DNA of 64,000 nt. Origin: Plecoglossus altivelis. Lineage: Eukaryota > Chordata > Actinopteri > Osmeriformes > Plecoglossidae. The notes under the pieces are model-generated. The model searched no databases. It had not been told where the DNA came from and was given only the letters and a program-made list of their open reading frames with translations. Below are positions 45,978 through 57,218 of this stretch, in pieces. The position numbers and the translations under genes are program-made. The DNA lies in the NCBI GenBank assembly GCA_036571765.1, contig BROE01000025.1, positions 3,228,414 to 3,292,413 of the forward strand, written 5' to 3'. Position 1 is the stretch's first letter. Every line of letters begins with the position of its first letter.

Positions 45978-46356
45978 GCCCCCACGGTCAATCTAGCCTA
46001 GAATGTTGTCATTACAGGTCAATCGAAATGGAAAGTGTTGATTCAATGATATTATCACAGACACACCCGCCTGTTTTGAACTACAACTGGGTACCACACC
46101 GAGGGGGCGGGGCTATGGGCGATGTCGCAACCCCTCCCTATACAGACCGGTTCGTGGATGACGCGAGGAGAGAGGGTGCTTTCACGAGCCGTCCTTTCGC
46201 AAGAGCAAGGGAGGAGAGTGTAGAAGATGACGACCAACATTCGCTACAAGAGCCGGATCCCGATTAAATCGGGTAAGAATCATTCGTGTGTGATTTGACG
46301 TATTCGTATTGATGCTGCAGTGTTAAAACGGTGGTTGGTTTCATCCTTGGATTTCA
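45978..46356 (+). repeat. duplicated GC-rich promoter-like cassette, copy 2
   Basis: Same as 40,262-40,640, including the 79-codon frame (46028-46267) and the GGTAAGAAT donor at about 46,272. The near-perfect identity marks the D/E duplication as recent. Confidence 0.5.
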
Positions 46357-47279
46357 TAAAGTGGGACATGTCCAAATAGTGTTAAGTCAGTTACTGGCCA
46401 ATCTCCTGTTTCCAACATATCTCTGTACTGATGTTCAAAGACTTGTTCATTTAACATTCACAGCATCAGGTTGTAGATGAAAGGCAGGGAAAGACTATCA
46501 GTGACAGAGCTCTTCCAGAAAGGATGCAGACAGGATGAAACATCACATGAACACACCTTTCTTCATTCATTCTAAAGTTAAATAACAAAACAAAAACTTA
46601 TCATGAGTTATCATGGATATGTTGTACTGTATTAAATATCGAAAACACTTCCCAAATATCGTATGGGATTTTCGTTTATTCTGATAGATTTGTCTAATTA
46701 CAGCGAATCTACATAATGTTTTCAATAGGGACATGGAACAATAACAAACATTTTCATCTTATCAAAATCAAATTGGCTTGGTGCTGGTGGGTTAAATGAT
46801 TTATAAGGATGCAGTACATAAACATGATAATATATCATTTTCACATTGTGTACCATTCATATTGACACTATCAAACAACATAAAATCCACTAAATGAATT
46901 ATGACAACACATAAACTGTGTAATACTAACCTCTCTGTAAGAAAGTAGATCACATAATGATATAAATGATTTAAACATACAATTTCTGGGGTACTGCCAG
47001 ACAACTCCCTCCAAATAACGGAACAGTGATCAAATCCCCTCCCTCATACATATCTGGTTATTGTACATCTCGCTCAAATGTGGATTGATCACTGGGTCAT
47101 CAACCATCAGGTTTCACAGTGACCAGTGTCAATATAAAAGTACACTTTAACATCCTTCATGAGTGACCAACAGAGCAGAGAATCTTCCTCCTGCATGTTC
47201 TACCATCATCATCGTCATCATCATCATCATCACTATAACCACAATCATCATCAATAACTATAACAACCAACATGTACAA

Positions 47280-49279
47280 TCAGGTACAACACACACCTCG
47301 CTGGGATGACATCACAGACACAGACACCTCTGATTGGCAGATCTTTACATTAGGGTGTTTGGCATCACCATCACGTCCAATACTGAAGTATGGGTAGAGT
47401 TTCTCAGTGAAGGAGTCTTTATAAGTGTGGATGTGAGTCATGTCTTCAGGGTCGTAGAAGGACACTTGCTCCCTGTCCAAGTCCAGCTGAACTCTGATCC
47501 TCTGTGGTCTCCTCTTCAGAGGAAGAGTCTCACACAGACAATCTGTGTACTTACCACTCATCAGAGATAGACACCAGATTCCATACTCTGGGGTTGAATA
47601 AAACTCCCCCTTCCTGTCTACTGACTCTCTGGCCACACCTATACTCCAGTCAGGACGGTCCCCCACCTCCACCTCCCAGCTGTGCTTCCCTGAGCTGAAC
47701 CCCTCAGAACCCAGAACAGTGGTGTACATGGTGTTCCTCTCTGGGTTGTCAGGGAGCTGCTGCTGTGTGTCTGTGTATCTAACACTGGTCAGATCATCAG
47801 ACAGAGAGAGGCAAAGTGATGCAGTGTTTGGGTCCAGAATGACAGGAGTGAAGCAGACCACCCCCTTCATCTTCTCCCACACTCTGAAGGGCAGGTTGCC
47901 CAGGTGTTTGGCCACGTCTATCAGCGCTCCTGAGACCAGCTGTGGATCCGGCAGTGTGACCTGGGCTCTGGAACAAATGTTCATGATCAGTGTCGACGAG
48001 GGTACACATTCAAAGTTAGACATAGTAAAAAATATCAGTGAAACATTCACTTACTTCTTCTGTGTGATACTGAAGTGCTGGAACAAAAGAAAAGGTCATT
48101 GACAGGCATTGTCATCCAAACCATGTTGTCATATTAGCATGAAGTGTCATCTGAAACATCCTTACCTGCAGGAATGACATATTATCTGCATTTAGCTCTT
48201 GCTTTATGGCTTTAATTGTGTCTGAAAGTGAGACTATCTCTCTATTCATTTCCTCAATCTTGTCTTTCATGATCTCACTCTTCTCTTTGTGCTCTCTGGT
48301 CAGAGCTGCATTCCTGGCTTGTTCTTCCTCATGTAGAAACTGGTGAAGCTTGTTGAACTCCTTCTTTATCTGCTTCTCTGTGTTTACTGTCTGGGTCTGT
48401 TAGAGCCACAGAAGACCTCACATTAGTATTTTATGATTCCTTTTTAAACAATAATAAACAGATTTTACCAATTGATTCAATGCCTGTTGGCCAAAGCATT
48501 GGCTACCACATACCTCAATGTGTTGTGCAATCTCTTCACATGTTAGTTTAACTTGAATACAGTCCTCCAGTTTCTTCTCTAAGGGCTTTAGGGCAGCCTG
48601 AATTGTTTCCTGACAATGACACATGACAAACATTTACAATCTTCATCTAATAACGAATCAGAAAATAAAGACTGTAAGTTATTGGACAGTGGCAACAGAA
48701 ATGATCAACAATTTACACCATTAAAGGCAACTTTAACCACTTCAAGAGTGTCCTTGTATTAGATCTCAAAGCACCATGTTTATCTGACAGCTTTCTTCCT
48801 CTCACCTTGTGATCCTGGGCAGCTTCATCCACTGGGATCAAGGTGTGAGATTTGTGTCTCCTGGAGTTCTGACACACTAAGCAGATGGGTTCTTTATCCT
48901 CCTGACAGAACAGCTGGAGCTTCTCTCTATGCAGACTGCAGAGCACCTCAGACTCTCTGCCACCACCAGTCAAGGATTTCAACTCTGAGTCTTTGCGACA
49001 CACCACCTCCACCTGCTCCTCTCCTGTCCTCTCCTCTGACGATCCTGCTTTCTGTCTCCCAGCAAATGAGTCTGCTAAATCCTTCAATAAAAAATTGACA
49101 CCTGGAGTATCTTTCGATAATTTTCTGTTACAAACAGGACAGTTCTTGTTTTTCGCCTGATCCAAGAACTTATTCAGACAGCTGAAGCAGAAGCTGTGGT
49201 GGCAGCCCAGAGACACAGGATCTCTGAAAGTCTCTGTGCAGACGTGACAGGTCAAGTAATTCTTAAGTTTCTCAGCCAT
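47280..49279 (-). CDS. TRIM35-like E3 ubiquitin ligase, copy E
   Basis: Exons (minus): 48806-49279, 48514-48609, 48166-48396, 48055-48077, 47280-47967; 503 residues in frame throughout. Intact C3HC4 RING, B-box 2 (last zinc ligands in RRHKSH), coiled coil and PRY-SPRY. The usual TGA after VMSSQ is CGA here, so the protein runs on for RGVCCT, gaining two cysteines. The exon 4 donor is GTAAGT, stronger than the GTACGT of the other copies. ISRE-like GAAATTGAAA lies 182 bp upstream (49,461-49,470). This is the copy nearest pradc1. Confidence 0.9.
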
Positions 49280-50889
49280 GGTTTCGGAAAAAAATCCTGC
49301 CTTAAATATCGACTAATATCGAGACTGAACCTTACTTATGTTGTAGTTTTGACCAAAACAATAATGTCCTGTTTGCCTTTTTAAAGGTGTACAGCATATC
49401 ATTCCTAGGTCTGTTCCACACCCTGAGATGGGGACTTACTATGCAATGGCATTAAGATACTTTCAATTTCAGTTAATAAGTTCATAGTTCCTACCGTGTT
49501 ACTTACTTGCAACTCCTTGTCACTCCTCTAGATGGTGCTGTTCGACTGCAGGATATCTGAAGGAACTATTGTGTCATTTTAAGGTGGGAAAAGAATGCAA
49601 CAGTGATTCTGGTAATTCAACGCAAGGATTTCGGAATCTTCACTTAAGCAATCAATATCTCACGAATTTTTTAATAAGCCATCTGGTAGAGTAACTGATG
49701 TACAATTGTGTTTACTGTAAAAATTAAAGTAGAATCGTTGTTTTAACATCACGTTATAATGCACGTCGGACATTCCTAAGAAGCTGATTTAATCTGTATT
49801 TATTCTGTCGAGTTTAGTTCTAATAGGGAACTTGTCATTTGTTTCTGTGTTGAAACTGAATCAATTGACTATGTTAAAATGATTAAATTGATATTTCAGT
49901 GGCCCTCAGTATTGTTTGAGATGACGGTTTCCAACATAGAAGTATTACTGGGGTTGTTCCTTATTTATATATACTGTGGCATTCGTATTTCTATTTCATT
50001 CATGAAATGTCATTATTAAAAGGGGTCACATTCAAAAGTGACTAAACCAGTACAAATAACCATTTATTTTCCTCTGAAACATATCAGAAGGGTTTACTGG
50101 AATTCTAATCCTAAATAGGTTCATTCCAAACTAAAAAACGGTTCATTTCAAGTCTCCTTAATTAACTCTTCGCACCCCCTCTCCTCCAACCCCAGAACAG
50201 ACTGCACCTGAGTTGCACCCTATTATGACAGCAATGCTAGCTTGTCATGTTGCCTGTAATATGTGAACACTATAGGTCAGCAATCAACTAACTTTACAAT
50301 TGGCTTTTAATGGATCCACAAACATAGGTCAGCTAAACAGATCATGTGCTTGTAATTCATCTTTGTCAGCTGCATAGGACGATTCATCAGTCTGGCGACC
50401 CCCCCTGCCTGCTAGCGTCCAGTCTCCACCTATTCACAGGTGTGAGTCAGCACCATCCAGCTCGGTGAGATCTGGGGATCTGCAGACGATTTGGCGTTGA
50501 AGTAATCCACTCATCCGGCATCATCCGTCCATGGGCCGACCCCCAAACCAGATGTGTCCGTGCGTGTCCCTTTTAAGAGAACACTCCAGTACTAACCAGA
50601 GTGCAGGATGGTGATTCCAGTCACTGTCTAAGCAAATCCAAGGCAGCGTTGATCCTTCCCAAAAAATAACCTATCAGTGTGTAAGACGTCAGAGAACTTC
50701 CTCGAATTGCAGCCAATCGGACTTCAGGGTGATCGACACTAATACTGTCAGCCTCTCCCTCTTAACTAACCAGAGAGCCCAGCAGGTTTGTTTACCTCCA
50801 GATGTCTGTGTGTTCAAGCACAGACAATTCAGAGGCTAAAGTGTTTGAGTGTGCAGGTATTTGGGAGTGTGTGTGTGTGTGTGGTTGGA
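49280..50889. other. TRIM copy E 5' flank and pradc1 3' flank
   Basis: Array flank to 50,770, then single-copy DNA leading into pradc1. A GT run lies at 50,868-50,883. No other gene seen. Confidence 0.6.
49461..49470 (-). promoter_or_regulatory. ISRE-like element, TRIM copy E
   Basis: Minus strand GAAATTGAAA, 182 bp upstream of the copy E start codon. Confidence 0.42.
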
Positions 50890-52706
50890 CTACCACAGTG
50901 TCCAGGGGGGCTGTTTGAGTGGGAAAGAGGCCAGGGAGGACACGTTGACAGGAATGGAGATCACAGCCCAGGGTAGCGCCTGTCTTTGGAGGGACCTTCT
51001 GATCATCAATCTGGGAGGGAGGCAAAGACAATAACAAGAGGGTGAAGCGACAGGCAGGAGCGCTGGAGGATGAGAGGGAGAGAGAGGGACAGGGTCACTG
51101 GGGCCAGCGAGGAAGCGAGCGAGAACCCTTACCCATCCCGCCCCAGCAGGAACAGCGCAGGTATGCTCGGCTTGGCCGTGCTGCCGTCCGCGATCATGTC
51201 CAGGAACTGGCTGTCGTTATCCGCCGCATCATCGGCTATGAGCACGGCGGTGCCCCCCGCCTCCTCCACCGCTCGGGCCTTGTGGACGAAGGAGCAGCCC
51301 CTGCAGACGGAAAAAAAACGCCAGGATGAGACTGGAAGACAGGTTAGGTGGAGAGCTTCTCATCCACAATGGATCGCAAAGACAGACAGACAGACACACA
51401 CAATGACCCCCCCACCCCCACCCCTACACCTACACCCACTCGTCCTTTCCACCATAGAGCTAGGGTTGTCAGTGCATCACATAACACACGTCATTACCCC
51501 CTCTCCAGGAGGATCACTTGTCCGTGAATCAGGTCTCTGTTCCTGAGCTCCGAACATCCATCAGCTGGTTCGGCTGGAACCAAGTAGATCTCATCGTAGG
51601 AGGACACCTGTGGAGCAGGGGAGAGAGCGGGAGAGTGAGCAAGAGGAGAGTGACAGAGGAGGAGAGCGGGAGAGGGAGATCAAGGGATGAGGGGAGACTT
51701 GTTGGCTTGGCTGTTCTCACACTCACAAAGTCTCCTCCAAAATCCTTGGCGGGCGCAGCACTGAAGATGTAACCTATGTCTTCCGGACTGATCACTCTGA
51801 AATATAACAACTCGTTGACCCCAAGACCTGCACATGCAGAGGGAAAGGTGATTGGGTCAGCGATTGGGTGTTTTACTTATAAATATATTTTTACATTTTA
51901 CGGTTTTTGATTCTACAGATGATTGCTGTTGTGGGGGTATGGGGATCATAACCATTAGAGAGCCTGTTTTCCCACTTCTGCCCAGCTCACTATAATGCAA
52001 AGCTCATTGGTGATTAAGGCACAACATGGTAGAATGCCTTCAGTAGATTCAAAAATACAACCAAAAATTTTCAACCACCAACTCATGATGAATTGCGAAA
52101 TAAGGAGCTTGGAACCGGGTGGTGGTGACGTAAAAGTCATGCGACCGTGGTGTAGTTCGTTCATAGCCTACGACGTTACCTCTGAATTTTAGAATTTCTG
52201 GCAATAACAAGTACGCTTGAAAACCCATACAACGTTATGTGCATCGGTGAGGATTATCTTGCTGAAAAAATAATTTGGGATAGTAAACTTTGTAGAGAAC
52301 AAAAGTTTATTTTCAGCTATCATCCAAAAGCCATTGGATATCCGATTACCCACAACCCATAGAGAACTGCAGAGCAACACTAATTTCCGTTTGGCCTACA
52401 ATAATACGTCATCCCTGCGACACAATATGCAAGTCAGGATAGATTATGTATAAATCATGGCTAACAGTACTACTTGATAGCCAATGCAACACGATTGATC
52501 TTGGATTGCAAGATATCTAGCTAGTTTTTGTGTAAGAAGTACAGTTCCAGTAGCCCACTGACTATACATTCGGCTCTAAGAGCTAGCTATTAGGCTACAT
52601 AATCAACTAGCCAAGTCAGATAAAAGGTTCACTCACCTGACACGCAACACCAGTGTATGAAGACATTGCCAAGATATATGTACCAGAAGAGTCTCATTAG
52701 CTCCAT
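50890..52706 (-). CDS. pradc1: protease-associated domain-containing protein 1
   Basis: Small secreted glycoprotein made almost wholly of a protease-associated (PA) domain, with no protease attached. Exons (minus): 52637-52706, 51727-51827, 51498-51607, 51133-51300, 50890-51010; 189 residues, against 188 in human. The start MELMRLFWYIYLGNVF is a hydrophobic signal peptide; then LYFRVISPEDIGYIF, PAKDFGGDF, YLVPAEPADGCSEL, LLERGGCSFVHKARAVEEAGG, ALFLLGRDG, LPWAVISIPVNVSS and the end PPWTLW, each matching PRADC1 in order. NVSS keeps the N-glycosylation site. All junctions have GT/AG and keep frame (phases 1, 0, 2, 2). Molecular role is poorly known. Confidence 0.93.
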
Positions 52707-52835
52707 TGTAATTACAATGTTAATTAAGCGTGCTCAGTTGGTCAAAGAGAATCATTCACACGACTTCATGTGAAAGACATCTCCGAAGGTTTACAGGATA
52801 CGTAGGCGGGTCTTGACGACGGCACACGTACAGCG

Positions 52836-52840
52836 ATTGG
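52836..52840 (-). promoter_or_regulatory. CCAAT box upstream of pradc1
   Basis: Minus strand AGCCAATCG, about 130 bp upstream of the pradc1 start codon; no TATA box in reach, as usual for a housekeeping promoter. Confidence 0.35.
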
Positions 52841-55081
52841 CTAACGAGAATGCGTTCCTGATTCTGTATGGACAAATCTTGGAAGCCCGTCTCGTAACAC
52901 CCAGAGCCATTCAGAAACACTTTCAGGTGGCCGTGGTACACGTTGCTGCTCTACTGACCCCGTTGATAGGACAAAGAAAGCATACACACGTCCAAGCTAT
53001 GCACCTTTGCATGTATTGAGAATTTATTTAGTCAATAGTTTATTGAGTCAATATTCAGCCTCTATAAACTGACTGAGTTCACACTATTTGTCAGCCTTAC
53101 CAGTCCCAAACAAAGCAATAAGCCGTAGCCAAGTTATTAGAGCAATAATAATCCGTTATTTACACCATAAAATATATATTGTATAAGACAGTGTAGGGGG
53201 TTAAATGTTGGCGAAACAACCTAAACGAATTTCCCTATGGTGTAAAGAAAGATGGGAAACTAAACAGTGTGTTAACATGAACCAAATATTGCCAAAACCA
53301 ATGGACATTGCAGTTGACTCTATGGGTTAAATAAGAGCAAGGATGGTCAAAGTAAGGTTGAAATATACATTTACAAACATTGCAAATGAATGAAATCGAT
53401 TGCATGGCAACCTGTTGCAAAATGAAGGTTTTAAAATCGTACCGACTCCACCGTGATGATGGTAAATCAGAAACAGAAAGCAAGAGGGCAGGAATGAGAA
53501 GAAGCTCAAGCCAGCGCTGAGACGACCTCAGGAGATGAGGAATCCCACAGAACAACGCTTCACGGTTCCTTTTATACCCAAGAACAACCAATCAGACCCC
53601 TTCTTGACCCTTGCTGATCAACATGTGACTAGCAACGCTACAGTAACTTACACAATGAGACGTAACCACCATGCAAACACTGCGTCCAGCAACTCCAGAT
53701 TTTTGCCATATGAATAGTTGGGGGACACCCATCATGACAAGTTTATAATATATTTGTAAATAGACCTTTATACTAGCAAGACTAGCTTGCAGAAGTCTTT
53801 CTCTGGGGGAAACAGACTGTTACTGACACTGTACTCAAACAAAACTAAAAGTCAGTCTATGATTAATGCATGTATTAGCCTTGGGGTCAAAATAAGATGA
53901 CCCTGTTATCTTTCAAACAAACACCAATAATCCACTGTTCTGAACCGAAACACAGCGTAGCTTCCTGCAGCTGTCAGTTGTCCGGGATGGCAAATGGCAC
54001 ACGAAGAGCGCTGTCAGAGGCCGTGCGTGCAAAACAATTTCTTCTTCTACTTTTCCTTGTCTTGTTTTTGCAACGCCTTTTCTTCTTGACCTCGGTTTTA
54101 AAATGCACCTGTCAATCAAAGAGTAGACATAAAGCACTCATTCTCTCTGTTCATGCGTGGTCTAGGGTTTGTGTTCGTGTAACCTCCAACTTCTAACTTC
54201 ATTATAAAGACACAGTTTGCGTCAAATATATGCAAATAGCGGTGGCAACTTAAGTCATACAGTATGACATAAACACTTACTGGACATTAGATATGTTGCA
54301 AGAATGTAGTGCTGATCAGTATCACGGCTATGTTAGATTATGAAAGCAGTCTTGCAATGTTGTAAGTAAGAATACGAATGTATGGTGCCACTCCCATATC
54401 TGCACTGTATGTCGGCAAACATTACACGAGGAGTTGCTGCTGGCAGTTGGTACTCTTGTGAAATTAACGTGTCGTCATAATTTGCTTCACCATAATTCGC
54501 GTCACACGGACCGCGTCTAATCTGAGCACACATCTACACTGTATTGTTTCTCGAGGTACGTGAATGTAGGCTACAGCCCGCGTGTGCTGGCAACGGAACC
54601 GTTCTATCGTGAGGTTGGATTTGAGGTCCAATATACGTTACGGTTTGTCATTTAAGATAACGACACATTTTGTTTGTGTTTTCATGTTGGGATGGGATGA
54701 CAATGGGGTTTTTTATATTCGTTTTTTTCTATGAGCATTTGCCTAGTCTGGTCTTGAGGTGCTAACTGGGAAATTCTCATCTGTGATAATACAACCACAG
54801 AGGCACAGTGTCATAGATGGGGCACAAAGATTAACACATTTGTTAATAGTATTCTAGCATGGGAAAAAGTAGTGTTAACATGCTGAAATAGGGTTGCACA
54901 CACATGTATATTAATAGGCTAAACACACTTTCACACACGGATAAACAAGGAAACAGAAGTAGAGGGCAGGAAACACAGAGAATTGTAATAGCCAGATGAT
55001 ATGTGACGCACAAGGGGAAGACCGAACCACCAGATTACACTGAAACAACAGCATTGGTCAGATAGCAGCACGTCTCACACT

Positions 55082-55119
55082 ACAATACGGTCCTGTATCG
55101 CTATACAGGACCGTATTGT
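55082..55119. repeat. perfect 17-bp inverted repeat, 4-base loop
   Basis: ACAATACGGTCCTGTAT, loop CGCT, then its exact complement. Followed directly by a doubled CTCTAACCCGG. Could be a cruciform or a small structured RNA; no neighbouring element explains it. Confidence 0.85.
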
Positions 55120-55410
55120 CTCTAACCCGGCTCTAACCCGGCTCTTCTCCATTGAAAAGATCCGGTAGTTCATGATAATGGTTCACCACCACATTGAATA
55201 ATTGCATTGAATGATATCTTAATTATAATGATAAAGCCATTTTAGTCCCATGTCTGTAGGCTGACAGATAAATTATATGAACAAAAAACATAAATGAATG
55301 GGTAAATTAATTAAAACATATAAATAGCTAGATTCACATATAAATAGTTCAATAATATAGTACTTACAAAAGATTAATAAGCAAGTAATAGAGGACGTAA
55401 AAGGCTGTGA

Positions 55411-55596
55411 GGGTGACAGAGACAGGCACAGAGAGGGACGATGGGTGAGACAGGTGAGACAGTGGAGAAGGACAGGGGCGAGGGTGACAGAGACAGGCAC
55501 AGAGAGGGACGATGGGTGAGACAGGTGAGACAGTGGAGAAGGACAGGGGCGAGGGTGACAGCGACAGGCACAGAGACGGTGACAGGTGTGACAATG
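55411..55596. repeat. 71-bp minisatellite, left part
   Basis: Units begin GGGTGACAGAGACAGGCACA at 55,411, 55,482 and 55,553. The third is cut by the Tc1-like element; related units resume at 57,087-57,200. Confidence 0.88.
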
Positions 55597-57084
55597 TACA
55601 ACCCCAAATTAGAATATGTTGGGATAATATGGAAAACACACATAAAAAAAGAAAGTAGTTGTTTCTAAATGTACTTTGACTTCTATTTCACTGCAGACAA
55701 TGTGAACACAAAATATATCGTGTTTTATCTGGTCAACTTAATTTCATTTGTAAAATACATCCTTTCCTGTCGTTAGGACCTGCAACACATTCCAAAAAAA
55801 GGTTGGGACAGGAGCAATTTAGGGCTAGTGATCAGGTAAATTGGTTAAATAATGATGTGATTTGAAACAGGTGATGTCAACAGGTTTCAACAGTGCATCA
55901 CAAAATTAAAAGATTCAAGGAATGTGGTGGAATGTCAGTGCATAAAAGACAAGGACGTAAGCCTAAGCTGAACAACTGTGATCTCCGATCCCTCAGGCGG
56001 CAGTGCATCAAGAATCGTCATTCATCTATAAGCGATATCACCACGTGGGCTCAGGACTACTTTGGCAAACCTTTGTCAAGTGGCAAAATAAGTAGTTCCA
56101 TCCACGAATGCCAGTTAAAACTGTACTGTGCCAAAAGGAAGCCCTATGTTAGGTGTCCAGAAGTGTCGTCGACTTCTCTGGGCTCGGAGGCATCTGAGAT
56201 GGACCATCACACAGTGGAAACGTGTTGTGGTCAGATGAATCAACATTTTTTGGGGAAAATGGATGCCGTGTGCTCCGTACCAAAGAAGAAAAGGATCATC
56301 CAGACTGTTACCAGCAACAAGTCCAAAAGCCTGCGTCTGTCACGGTATGGGGTTGTGTCAGTGCCCTTGGAGAAGTTAACTTGCACTTCTTTGATGGCAC
56401 TGTTACTGCTGAAAAGGACATGGAGATTTTGGAGCACAATATGCTGCCTTCAAGAAGACACATCTTTTTCAGGGACGTCCATGCATATTTCAAAAAGGCT
56501 CCAGTCACCCGTGACCCCTAAATGGGAACAAGCGGCACTGCAATCCCTCCCAGGGATTAGCAGTAGATAATGGATGGATGGATGATGCAAAACCAAATTC
56601 TGCACACATTGCTAAGTCCTGGCTGCTGAGGAAGAGGATACATGTACTTGACTGGCCTGCCTGCAGTCCTGACCTGTTTCAAATGGAGAATGCGTGGCGC
56701 ATTTTGAAGCGCAAAATGCGACAACGAAGACCCTGTACTGTTGCCCACCTAAAGACTTGTTTGCAGCCAGAATGGGACGAAATTACACCTGAAACATTTA
56801 ATCACTTGGCGTCTTCAGTCCCTAAACGTCTTAAGTGTTGTGAAAAGTAATGGCAACATTACGAAGTGGTAAATGCTTTACTGTTCCAACCTTTTTTTGA
56901 AATGTGTAGCAAGAACCAAAAAAGTAAAACATTTTTGGAGGGGGGGGACCCCAAAAAAATGAGAAACGCATGAATGTGCTGTTGTAATGTCTAAAATGAA
57001 ATACAAGTCAAAGTAAATTTAGAAATCACTACTCTTTTTTTAATTTGTGTTTTTTTCCATACTGTCCCAACCTTTTCTGATTTA
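55597..57084 (+). mobile_element. Tc1-like DNA transposon, decayed
   Basis: About 1.49 kb bounded by TA and roughly 85-bp terminal inverted repeats (left from 55,606 with TTGGGATAATATGGAAAA; right complement with TTGGGACAGTATGGAAAA). The right end lacks the outer 8 or so bases. Transposase remnants on the plus strand run about 55,893-56,850: the helix-turn-helix part with GRKPKLNNCDLRSLRR, the frame-shifted VLWSDESTF catalytic region, then WPACSPDL and RRPCTVAHLK. At least two frameshifts and one nested insertion make it inactive. Confidence 0.88.
56497..56584 (+). mobile_element. 5'-truncated SINE tail nested in Tc1 element
   Basis: GGCTCCAGTCACCCGTGACC through GCAGTAGATAATGGATGGAT matches the 3' end of the SINE at 27,947-28,447 (its 28,358-28,447). 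It interrupts the transposase at the conserved FQQD position, in the order expected of truncated reverse transcription. Confidence 0.8.
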
Positions 57085-57086
57085 CG

Positions 57087-57200
57087 ACAGACACAGAGAG
57101 GGAGACAGGTGTGACAGTGTAGAAGGACAGGGGTGAGGGTGACAGCAACAGGCACAGAGAGGGAGACAGGTGTGAGTGTAACAGAGAGATAAGGGGAGGC
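57087..57200. repeat. minisatellite, right part
   Basis: Continuation of the 71-bp family (GACACAGAGAGGGAGACAGG, GGGTGAGGGTGACAGCAACA) after the transposon, shorter and more diverged than the left units. Confidence 0.75.
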
Positions 57201-57218
57201 AGGAGAAGGGAAAATCTC

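Larger units (their letters stand above)
44046..47279. other. copy D 5' flank, junction region and copy E 3' flank
   Basis: Array 5' flank to 45,533; a 440-bp junction not shared by other units (45,534-45,977) holding an inverted scrap of TRIM exon 2; then the second promoter-like cassette and copy E 3' flank, with minus-strand AATAAA at 46,675-46,680. Confidence 0.6.
45978..50770. repeat. segmental duplication unit E
   Basis: Partner of 40262-45533; contains TRIM copy E and borders pradc1. Lacks the LTR-like insertion. Confidence 0.8.
52707..55405. other. intergenic, pradc1 upstream
   Basis: No coding sequence recognised on either strand; open frames are short and without family resemblance. 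Contains a perfect hairpin at 55,082-55,119. The rest shows nothing I can support. Confidence 0.6.

Noticed and set aside
25650..49279. finTRIM (ftr) or NLR-B30.2 identity for the array
   Set aside because: One B-box only, no NACHT or FISNA sequence nearby, and the 96/231/23-bp exon pattern with DEAAQDHK fits TRIM35-like genes better.
53235..54196. Hydrophobic short frames upstream of pradc1
   Set aside because: No start context, splice partner or family likeness.
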